NCBI GenBank assembly: GCA_947846985.1
Contig: CANTUZ010000008.1
Span: 42,922,817-42,986,816 of the forward strand
Length of the DNA stretch: 64,000 bases
Direction of reading: 5' to 3'
Source: Fratercula arctica
Taxonomy: Eukaryota > Chordata > Aves > Charadriiformes > Alcidae
A program made the translations under genes and the position numbers. The notes below the pieces were generated by a model, which ran no database searches, was not told the origin of the DNA, and was given only the letters and a program-made list of their open reading frames with translations. Shown here piece after piece: positions 22,830 through 33,240 of this stretch (position 1 is the stretch's first letter; the number at the start of each line of letters is the position of its first letter).

Positions 22830-23789
22830 TTAGGGTTCACTATAATGCTTTTGGACAGCTAACACTGTTACTTGGTGCGTTGATGTACTTTCATGGCAAA
22901 TGGCAAACACTGGAGCCACTTGCCTCACCAGTGGCACACTTCCAGCATAATTACACCTTGAGCCCTTCGCCTTCCGCTGGTGCAAACCTGAGAGATGTTC
23001 TTCAGATGGAAAGGGCGCCAGCTGCAGCGAGCTCCGCTCTCCTGGCAGGGCTGGAACTGCTGCCTGCCTGCAGCCAAAACCACCACATCTCTCCCTTGCA
23101 CCATAACATATTAGGCACGATTCCGGGGCTCGTGCAAACTGGGCCCTCTGAGCTCTCCTTAAAAGAGCATGTCTACCTGCTGCACAGCAATCTTCACTTC
23201 CAAATATCTGCAGTGCTCCCTTGCTCTCCCGTTTGCTCCCAGCCCCTCGGTTCCCAGACACCGTTCTCCCTCCTTTAAGTCCAAGTCTAACGGAAAAGAC
23301 TGAGCCGCCCAAAAGCAAACAAACCAAGTGGGTCATTTTCTTGTCTGACTCAGATCTCTGCGATGTGCAAAGCTCACACCTCCTGCTGACTGGTGGCCCC
23401 CAGGCATCAAGCTTCAGCAGCGTCTCTGAGATATAACATTTGATGTTATCACGAAACTGCTGAGCTGCTGTGGCTGATACACTACCCACAAAGCAGCCAC
23501 TTCCACCCAGCCTAAGGCACCACCCTGGCTTAGCTCACGCGTTCCCTTCTCAGCTCTTAGAGACGCTTGCTCCGTTTGGGTCATTTGGCCAGAACTGTTT
23601 GTCTCAGCTCACTCTGCGAGGCAGAAGCCCTTCCTCTCCCTCCCTCTCTGGTTATATTTTCTCAGCCTCCCCGCTTCCCCCCAGGAAAATCAGAGCAGAG
23701 TTTTGCTCAGTCCATCTTCTCCCTTCTGTCTCCTGCTCCCCATTCACAGCACAAAAGCTTTCCTTTGTCAGATTTGTTGGCCTGTGACT
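22830..23789. other. Stop-depleted region, no recognised protein
   Basis: The minus strand is open for 219 codons from 23489 to 22830, the longest frame in the window. The plus strand is open in overlapping frames at 22880-23278, 23221-23436 and 23470-23787. The translations are rich in C, R, S and G, with no repeated domain, signal peptide or motif I recognise. Openness on both strands together suggests base composition instead of coding selection. A single-exon gene cannot be excluded from sequence alone. Confidence 0.4.
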
Positions 23790-24090
23790 GACAAGCAATT
23801 ACAATAAGTAATTTCATTTCAGTGGAAGATAATAAAACGTGATACCATAACTACCCACAGAGCCTCCAAAGTATTCATGTTCCCTCTAATAACCTGGTGA
23901 GATGCTGTTAATCTTGACAGAGGCTGCCCAGCAGGTGCTGGGGAGCTGAATTTTCATATTCTTTCACTGTTTGCTGATCCTTCCACAGGGAAAGTTCCAA
24001 GCTGTTAAAATGCAATGGCCCTGCTCTATTTTTTAATTACATTTAGTTTATTAGAGGCACAATCAGATGCATAACTAATCCTGGAGCCTG
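23790..24090. promoter_or_regulatory. Candidate conserved non-coding element
   Basis: This AT-rich unique sequence follows the GC-rich block. It has CAATTACAATAAGTAATTT near its left end and TTTTTAATTACATTTAG near its right end, so homeodomain-type ATTA cores lie at both ends. Its texture is like deeply conserved vertebrate enhancers. No alignment was available, so this is an inference. Confidence 0.25.
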
Positions 24091-24547
24091 CCCTACCTTA
24101 CCGAAGAGGGAAAGGCAGGTCTGACTCGTTCAGGCTCTCGCAATCTCGGATGCGTGGAGCGGTTTCCCTCTGGGACACAGAGGCGTTGAAGGGGAATATG
24201 CGGCGGAGGGGGAACTCTGTTGTTTTCAAAAGCAGATGGTCTTTACCGATACTTCCCTCCCCTGCCCAGGGACCCCTTCTATGCAAGTTGCCTTTGTTTT
24301 CAGGTTTTCTGTCTAAAGCCAAGATGTGCCAAGGAAAGATCGGTGCCGATTTGCCATTTAAAATTCAGTCTGCCTGTCCCCTCAGGACTGAGTGCAAATG
24401 AGCTGCGTATGGGCGAGGGGACAGATGCACGTGGTGCCGAAGAATTACAGGCCTCCCCCTTAGAAAAACTGCATTTACCAGCACTGCAGAAAGAACATTA
24501 ACTTTCCCAGAGCTGCCATCCCGGGATGCGCATCAGCACAAGAGGAG

Positions 24548-24583
24548 CAGGAGGGAGAAAGGAGGTGACAGGAGGGAGAAAGG
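24548..24583 (+). repeat. 15-bp direct repeat
   Basis: CAGGAGGGAGAAAGG occurs at 24548-24562 and again at 24569-24583, a 21-base period. It is a purine-rich local duplication. Confidence 0.8.
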
Positions 24584-24949
24584 CGACAGCAGCTGCTGCC
24601 TAGAAATGGAGGCCACTTTTGCACATCTCAGCTGGGAAATTAATTTTGCTCCCCCTTGGAAGCACCATGGGGGAAGCTGAGGGGCATCAGGCCCCTATGG
24701 CCAAGCATCAGGCATACAGAGAGCCTCTGCCGCAGCGTCTCACGGCTGTTCAGCACGCCCAGCCCTAGGGTCTCAATCTGGGAATGTGCACCAGAAGCAC
24801 ATCAGTATCCCGACAGTAAAACGGTGATGCTCTAACCTCTTTGAAAGCCTGGGCATTTCTCAGGACATACATTACCTTGGTGCACAAGCGGCCCATGGCC
24901 TCCCGCTCCTGAGGGAGCAGAATCCTGCCCTGCTGCCCGAGCAGAGACA

Positions 24950-24992
24950 AACCACCCCCTCAGCATCGTGCCGCGCTGCAGAGGGGGTGGTT
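24950..24992. repeat. Perfect 12-bp GC-rich hairpin
   Basis: AACCACCCCCTC (24950-24961) pairs perfectly with GAGGGGGTGGTT (24981-24992) across a 19-base loop that contains three CpGs. The pairing stops at both stem edges. It is strong but short; its function is unknown. Confidence 0.7.
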
Positions 24993-27497
24993 GATAACAG
25001 GCATGGCTCCCTGCGTCCAGAGAGCAGCTCATAACTGGGGCACGACAGTCTGAACTGTGGCCTTCCCAGAGATGAACCTGGCCCCCCCGAACGCAGCGCT
25101 GTGCAGAGAGGGCAGCAGGAGAGAGGGAGCGGGGCTTGGTCAGGGAGGTTTCCACAGCATCACTGCTACATTTTTTGACAACCCTATTTTCAAAATTTCT
25201 GTAACCACAAACACACCATAAATGAGGTGAGAGGGCAGAGATCTCTCTCAGAGAGGGCCAATTCAGGGACTAAAGTGTGAGGAGGCTCCTTTTAAAGAGG
25301 GGAAGCCAGAGCAGCTGCTCCCAGCCAAGGGCAAAAGAGCTTAAAGGCTGCTGCTGAAAGTTCCCTGTCCACCTGGGAAGCAAGAGTCTAGCTACAAGAT
25401 AAACTGGAGGGCCAGCATGTTCCTCATTCAAATCCACCTGGCTGCTATTCAATACTGTCTTGTTCTTGTTAAATCCACAACTGGAATTACATTGTTTTCC
25501 AAGCTCTTGAGAAGTAACTGAAATGCTTAGAAATGCTCTGAAGGAAATGACAATAGCTGCGATGTGGCTGCCTCCGTTTTCCAAATATAACGTGCAGATC
25601 TCTATCCATCAGCAGGTGGGTTCCAGGCTAAAGCCTGTGATAGTAGCTCTTTAGAAAGGAAGCTGTATCTGTCCCAGATCTCACTCCTTCCCAAACTGAG
25701 AGGTGGGAAAGGCAGGAGCATCGTTTCAGTCTTCTATTCTCCAACTGATATACCTCCAGACCTTGCTGAATTTCAAAGGAACTCAGTATTCATGGTGGGG
25801 AACAGTCCTCTGAAACACACTGCATGGACCTCTTGGAGAGTGAATTCCTCTGCCCTCCTGGCATTTCTTTACAGCTAAATGAAGCTTTAGAAGAGCGGAG
25901 TAATATATATGTTGAAGACAGCTGAGCTGTGCTTTTCTCCAAACATTGTTCAAAGCAAAACTACAAGATGTTCCTGGTATTGCCTGGAAATCTACTTATG
26001 TTACACCCTTAAACATACTTCCCTTTATTCCAGAGGGCCTTCTTGAGTTTGCATAGTGAAAATGAAAAAAAAATGAAATTCTGTATTTCTTTAACATTGA
26101 GAACATGGGAAATAAATAACCTTGGGCTTTCTCTCCTCCAAGAAGAGAGGTGATGTAGGAGCAAGCTAAGTGCAGCGGACTTACATGCATTCAGAAGTAT
26201 GGTCCAGACCAATAAGAGAGCCTCTTGCATAAAATAAAAAGGTCAAGAGTATAAAGATGTGATCTCGATGGGGAAGAGAGCCAAGGAAACAGTTCGCTAT
26301 TTAAATAGCTGATTAAACAAAATATAATTAGGGCTAACTTGGCCCCTTTCCCAGAGTTCATAAACCCACACAAGGAATCCCCTCTGGGGGCAGTACAGCC
26401 TGACGTGTGCCCTACTTAAACCAGGCCATTTAAATAGCTGACCTTTTTTAGTGTCCGCTTCTGCTTGTTCATACACCCACATCTCTTTCTGAAGCTAACC
26501 TTTTATACTGCTGCCTGCCTGCTTGTGTCGTGTCTTCCCCACCTTTAGACATAGCAGAAGCCAAATTAAATAAACTGGAACTACAGCAGAATGAGAAGTT
26601 GCAGGGAACCCTTTGCTGCATTTTTATTTGCTGAGCAACAGCCTGCCTTGCATGGCCTGGAAGGGCTGGGTGAGCCCAGCTCCCCCCAGACTGACAATCA
26701 CACACGGTAAAAGACAAAGCTACGCGCAGAGCTGCTCCACGTAGCTATTTGCCCGGTTCTCATCAAGCTCCCAAGTATATCAGAGACTCCTTTTGCACAG
26801 CTTCAGCAGCCAGATGTGCTCCCTGCTGGACTGGTACCAGTACCTCACTGCTCTGCTAAGCCTGAGGAACAGATTTTTTAGCAGCAAATTAAATCACTTA
26901 GGCCCAAGCCCACCCTAACCTGTTTCACAGCTTCCAGACAGGTGGCTTATATTTATATTAGCCCATTGCTCAGGTAGACTTGGTTTTCCACTTCAGTACT
27001 GACCATATGGACATGTGGTCTATATGGTATAAAGCAGAGGGAATCCTCCTTTAAAAAGAGAAATTCACATCGGAAAAGCAGGAAAAGCACCTGTGGACTC
27101 ATAACCATGAAAGCCAAGAGAAAGAATGGGGAAGAGTGGGATGGAGAGGCTGTAACTGCATTTCTCTCTGTCCAAAAAACTCACTGAGGTCTGATTCAAA
27201 AACCTGGAAGTCAACAAGAGTCTTTGCATTGCCTGTGGGAGGCTTTGGATCCCAATTTGATTTGGGAGGAAGGGGGAGTATTACAGCTATCAAGAGCTTT
27301 CATTAAAGTGAAACAATGACTCAAGCACAAGAGCTAGAGTTAATGAAAAGACAAATTATGGTGCACTGCTCAGGGAGACATGTGCGCTTATCCTGCACAA
27401 TGTGCAGGCACCTCCCTTCCAGGTTGTTTGGATGCTTTTGCTTTATTCTGATTCCTGTCAAAGTTTTTTTGCAGGGGAACAATATAAATTCAGAAAG

Positions 27498-27575
27498 TGA
27501 CCTCCCAGGTATACACATGGAAATTACATCCATCCAGTATGTCCAAAAGCTAGTCAAATATGACCTCCCAGGTAT
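27498..27575 (+). repeat. 15-bp word repeated at 63-base distance
   Basis: TGACCTCCCAGGTAT occurs at 27498-27512 and 27561-27575. The 63-base spacing is a multiple of three and one plus-strand frame reads DLPGI at both copies, but that frame (27316-27600) has no other coding signature. It is probably a local duplication. Confidence 0.7.
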
Positions 27576-29044
27576 TTACAATGCTGCAAATATTGATTAA
27601 AATGTATCTAATGGTACTGATTTTAGTCTGCACTGATACTCCACATATTCTGCACACATGGCTATTTTTACACTCTTCGGAGGACCACCAATGTCAAACA
27701 CTTTCAGAGGAACAGAGTGAGCACAGTCCTAAACGAACAGACCAATTCCAACAGTGTCGAAAGAGGTTGATGGGGAGGCGTTTGTGGCTTTTGTATGAGA
27801 CCCTGGGAAATGTCTCAGGAGTCATTATTATCCCCATTAGGGTAGGCAGCACAGATGGATCTGTGAGATGGAAGGCCATGAACAAAACACATAGAAATAT
27901 TGTGGAGCTACCCAAGGTCAAGGCATAACTCACAGCAGACTTACCAGGCCTGCTGGATTTACCACTTACATCCCTCCTGTAGGAAGTTCCTTTAAATTGT
28001 TTTTGTTGCATGTCAGGACCAGAACACCCACATGAAAACTGACCCTCCTGGCTGGTAGTTTTGCATTCACTTAGTCTTCCTTTCAGAGAATTATGGCCCC
28101 AAACTGGAAAGACCAGAGCCCACTAGTTTAAAGGTAAAGAGCAACATGAATGGAAAGTCCATAAACACTTTTAAGGGATAAAAACGTACCTACTTTCATT
28201 GGCATCAAGATGCTGGTACGGTATCGTGTCTGCAACACTCCGAGTCTGCACCGCACAGGGCTGGAGATACATTTTTGCTGCACTGATGCCGGGTGTAATC
28301 AGGAGGTCTGGCCAAGTCATGCTGAAGGCTTTGATTTTTCTCTATCCAGCTGAGTTAGAGAGCTCATGGATTAAGAGGAAATCCTCCAGCTGTCCAAACA
28401 CAGAACAGGCAGAGACCACAGCAGTGTAAAAAAATGAAACAACAACCAACCACCTTGTCCCATGCTTTAACCACCAGCCAGCCCGTTTCCTAACATAGGT
28501 GTGATTCTTTTGAATTACCAGCTGTGCCAGATATGAATTAATGACCACAGGGCTATTTTTCTGCTAATTCCCCTACTCATTTAGACTCCTCCTCCTCCCT
28601 CTCTCTTCCACTTGGTTATTCTAACATGTTTTTCAAATGCGTCATAATTAATAACATTTTCTCTATGATCAACCGCTTCTATGCTCCTATGAAATTTTTT
28701 TTGCTGTCTTCTCTCCCCTGTTAATACTTTACGAGGGAAGGATTTTCTTGAAACCATTATCCAGAGTTAATAATCTAAAGACTCAAATGCTCTTAAGAAC
28801 ACTTACCTCCTGCAGGGCTGGAGGGGACTGATTTCCCTGCGGGACAGGGGCTGCCCTGAACATGAACAGCCCCAAACACTCTGTTCAGAACCATCCCAAT
28901 TTCCTGAATTTCCATGGATCCCCTTTTCCCACAAGTTTCATTTGTCCTGGTACCCTGTGGCTCTGGGAAGGGGGAAGCTGGTGTCAGACTCGTGACAGAA
29001 TCAGCCCGTGGTACCCACCTCCAGTTCAAGCCAAGCCTCTGCCA

Positions 29045-29155
29045 GGCTCCCGCGCCCCGCGGGGCAGTTACAGCTCCGACACCCGCCGCCGCGGGGAGTA
29101 CGGGCAGGTGACAAACCGGCTCAAAATATCTGACATCAGTCCGAGGCGCTGCTCA
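29045..29155. promoter_or_regulatory. Short CpG-dense cluster
   Basis: By eye about 14 CpGs fall in about 110 bases, with CGCGCCCCGCGGGG and CCGCCGCCGCGG patches. GGGCAGGTGAC at 29102-29112 resembles a splice donor, and CTCTGCCAG just upstream (ending at 29047) resembles an acceptor. A tiny exon of about 60 bases is therefore conceivable but unsupported. A small regulatory CpG island is the simpler reading. Confidence 0.25.
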
Positions 29156-32100
29156 AGGTCTGGCACAGAAAGAAATAAAGACACATTGCTTCCCCCTTCC
29201 CTCCTTGAGATGGAGGTAATTCCATCTCCATTTCTCTGCCCGCCCCGAGAAACATCCACCCCGGCAATGACAGACTGCAAAATGTAGATTCAGCACATTT
29301 TGCAAAGTATCTCGACTTACACATCAGCATAATGGTATTCCTCCTCTCAGGAAAAAATTCTGATAGCCCAGATCAATCTATGCACAAAAGTGGGGAGAAT
29401 TTCCTTTTAGCCCTTTAACAAAATTATCTCGGTCATCAGAAGATCGGCAGCAGGAATTGGCTTGTGCCAAGCAGATTTGCAGAGTCTGCTTTTTTTTGCA
29501 TGTGTGGTTTGCTTTAAACCTCACTTATATAACACTTATTTATCACAGCCACACAGGCTAATTCATGTATATGTATTTAGTATAAAAGCATTTGAATTGA
29601 AGTTCCCAGCTTGTTTACTTTGAAGGACTGAATGCCCCCTCAGGAAGACATATTGATCTTAAAGGAGGCCGTTCTCTGATGAACGCTGCTTCCTGCAATA
29701 TTTATGGCATCTGGAGCCTTTTCTCTACTCTTCATCTTTTGGAAAGAGATCCCAAAGGAGGGCGACAAAGCTCGGAGAGTGGAGGAGGGAGAGAAGAAGC
29801 ACAAGAGGGGTCCCTTTGCTGCGACTGCAACGTCAAAATGTAAACAGGAAGGTGATCAAGGACTGTCATCATTTCTAAATTCAGCATTTAAAATATATAT
29901 TAATGAATATGAGAGGAAAAAACCCATTGAGCCAACTTTATAGAGAATGCTAGGATGGAAAAAAAAAAAGATCTGCAGCTTTTCTCAGTTTTGCAGCTCA
30001 ATTCTGCTAATTTAGGCCATATCAACTGTGATTTTGAGGCCAGCCAAAAGAACTGCCATCAGTGGAAACACCAGAAAGTAACCCCTTCACTGTCTAGCGC
30101 TTGCCATCTTTCTAATTACTCCACATGGCCATATCTATTATTAAAAATAAAACATTAAATAATTTTCTGCCTTCTTCTTCAGAACGGAGTTTGCACTCCA
30201 TATGGGCTGAGAGAATAAGGAGAGCACACTTGCTATCCATGTGATGTTCTCCCTCCTCCTTTACCCTGAAGGGAAGTCGTCGTTCCTCAGTTGGTTTTTG
30301 TTTTCACAGCACGGTAAGGAATAGACAAGGCAAAACACAAACAGAAGGATCTAAGGGCTAGAGCCAGCGCTCCGAAGTGTGAGTCGAAATATATCACTAA
30401 CCCACTATTTTGTCCGTGCTCTTTTATTCCCTCTAGCATTCTGCCTCCTCACCACAAACTGAGGTAATTTCTTCTCCCTCTATCCCTGGGCTAGCTGTAA
30501 ATCCCCAGGCGCAGGAGCAGACTTTCAGTACGCGTAGCACATGCCTAGCAGTGGGATCCTCGCTCTCAGCTAACGCCGTTTTACCGCACTACAGAGGGTG
30601 GACACATGTGCAGATCCTGCCCAAACTCCACCAGGAGCTATTATTCCTATCCCTAATGATCCCTTGACGGGCAGGAAACATCCAGCGTCTGTGGGTCAGG
30701 TTCCTATAGCAGGAGAAACTGCTGCTGTCAACTGTGGCCATATCCCAAATTCATTTGCCCCTGTTTGTGGCTATAAAGACGCCCCAGAGCAGCGGCGGTT
30801 GGGAACAGGCAGGAGAGACCCCCATGCTCAGCCCACGGGGACAGGGAGCAAAGGCCGAGACAGTCAGCAAGCAGTTTTGCTGCTGGGGTTGTCCCCAGTA
30901 CCCGGGGGACCTGCCTCCATGCTTTTAACTTGCTTTATCACATGCCGTATACAATCATAGGGATAACCCAACCCATACGTACAGGTTATCCATGGACACA
31001 CATACATATTTATATATGCTGAGAAAGGACAGCTGGGGAAGGTATGCTGCACCGTTACCAGCCGCTCCCTTCACGTGCTGCTTCCACACGGGAAGCGGGA
31101 GTACAGGTAATGAGTAGAAAACCATCTGCTTCTGCCATTTCTGGAGGATGCAGTATGATAATCTGCAAAATGGGTAATAAGCAGAGTCATTTGCACTGCT
31201 CTGTTGAATGGATGAGGTCTGTGAAACTGCCAGCTTTGAGCTTTGCCTCCCCCCGACCTCTTCCCTTTATTGGGAATTTATTTTTTCAGGAAAATCCATG
31301 CTAGCATCAGGAACCAAGGCTGAGCCAGGGCTGGGAAAAGCTGAGGCCAGGGGCCAGGGTTACATTGTAAAATATGCAGTTTTCAAACAGAGGGCTTTGC
31401 TGCATCTGGCTAAAAAGAATTTGATGGAAGATTTGACCAAACCAAATTATTTGTGGGTGTTATGTGATGGAAAAAGCAAAGATTCAGAAAAAAATAAAAA
31501 TAAACATTATTTTAAAAGCATTGGCTTCAAAATAGGTCTGGAAAATTTGATTCCTCAAAAGCAACCTGTATCTGACTCTTCCTTGAGGGACAGAGGATGC
31601 AGATGGGGTGGCCAAGGGAGACAATAAGGGGACGATAGAGGTTTTGAAGATCAAGTGCAGGACAAAGAAGTTGATGATGGCACATATGCTCCTATTTGTA
31701 CCTTTTCCACACAATACCAAGGAGACGTATCTGCCTGCTATATTAGGATGAGCTACCAAATGAAAATTTCTCCCCAGAGACTTACCCAGGGAAACTGGTT
31801 GCCTCAAGGTATTTTGGTGGCCAAGAGCAAAAAATTTTTAAGCAGCTGTTACAAAAACCATTAGTCATTTCTCTGGGTGACTGGAACCAGTATGCAGTCA
31901 TAGCCTGTGTGCAATATATATCCTCAGCTACAAACCTCCTGGTGAGTCTTATTAAGAAAATCCCTCTAATTAGGCAGCCAGAGCTGTCGGTTGTCTCAGG
32001 CGCCCCGCACTGACCTGAAGCTCTGCATTTCCACAGTTCTCCCCATCGTCACCCCCACCGAGCGGGGGCTGTAGCACGTGCATCCAAGTCCTCTACCTGA

Positions 32101-32934
32101 AAGGTCCCTCTTGGCTCGGCAAAACAATCTCAGTCTCGGTGGCTCCAGATCAAGGGTGAACAGCAAAGACCAGACGCTGCAGGGCCAGAAGCTGCTGCCT
32201 GCCAAAGCCAGCACCAGCACTCCCCCCACCTTGGCAGAGCTGGGATTTCTGCATTCATTTTGTTCTCATGTCACGATGAGGGGGAGGGTTGAGATGTGCT
32301 GTCAAGATTTCTACCTGAAAAATTAAAACAACCAATTTCAGGTGAGCTTTTTCTTTAGTTACTTGTTGCAGCTTGTCACCGAAGGGCCTCTTTGGGCTGT
32401 ATAAAGCACTTCCCTGGCTTAGTCGCGTGGAAGATAGAAGTCGGAGCACTTCTTTCATCAAAATATTTGTTTTAAAGGGAGATCAGAAAACTGAATCATG
32501 GCAGAGGCTCAACAGGAGAGGTGGGAAAAGTAGTGTTTACCAAGTAGTTCAGCACTGGAGAGATAAACGGACATTTGAGCTCATTTCACTACATAATGTT
32601 ATTAGTAATATGAAATTGGACTGTCAAATCGAGCTCTATAAAATGCAAGGGGAATGCAAGAGGGCAAGAAGGAGAACGAACACACAGGGGACAAATCACT
32701 GTCACTCACAAAGGAGTGCCTGGCAGACTAAGAATTAAGTTCACTCCTCAGGGCAAGCCATCCCCAGCTGTTATAAATACATTTTAATGCCCCTGTCAAT
32801 GTGCGGAAAGAAAGAGCCAGCCTTCCCCAACACGGTGTGTCAGGTGTTCTCTGTCATTCAGAGAGCTTGAAAGAGCCACATTTAGATTGCAGTTTTGTCA
32901 CTTCTCCCTCTAGCAGAGCTAAGGCAGCTTCTCT
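29156..32934. other. Unique non-coding DNA
   Basis: No gene or transposon is recognised. A-rich patches lie at about 29956-29968 and 31486-31500. Open frames of 120-139 codons at 30598-30960 and 31208-31627 have ordinary composition and no family signature. Confidence 0.55.
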
Positions 32935-33240
32935 GCTGGTGGGACGGCGCAGGCAGAGGTTCTGGAGCAAAGCCCGGTGCGGGCTGCTGCCAGCCCTGGG
33001 GGGCGGCGAGAGCCGGGCTCTGCGGTTGCTGCCCGCTGCTGCCACGCTCCACCTTGCCTGGCTAACGCAAACAGGGAGGTTGTGGATTCCTCCGATCCCC
33101 CTCTGGGCTGCATTGCAAAATCATCGTTTAACAGGCTGCTTGGCGGTTCCTCGGGGGACTGACGCAGCAGGAGGACTCTGGCCACGCTTGGCTAGTAGGG
33201 GTGGGCGACCCGGCCTGGCTGACGGCTGACCTACAGGAGA
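32935..33240. promoter_or_regulatory. CpG-enriched GC-rich block
   Basis: Roughly 20 CpGs fall in about 300 bases, densest at 32944-33050 (GGCGGCGAGAGCCGGG). The plus strand is open for 142 codons from 32801, and the minus strand is also open, which suits base composition better than a gene. It is a possible CpG island with no TATA box and no recognised exon. Confidence 0.25.

Larger units (their letters stand above)
24091..29044. other. Unique non-coding DNA
   Basis: No gene is recognised. Notable items inside are a 15-bp tandem-like duplication (24548-24583), a perfect 12-bp hairpin (24950-24992), a pair of repeated words at 26299-26481, and a 15-bp repeat at 27498-27575. The stretch at 28615-28720 is TAAT-rich. 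Open frames reach about 122 codons and show no recognisable product. Confidence 0.5.

Noticed and set aside
29048..29107. Possible 60-base exon between CTCTGCCAG and GGGCAGGTGAC
   Set aside because: Splice-like words are common; the translation is low-complexity arginine/proline-rich in every frame and no partner exon was found.
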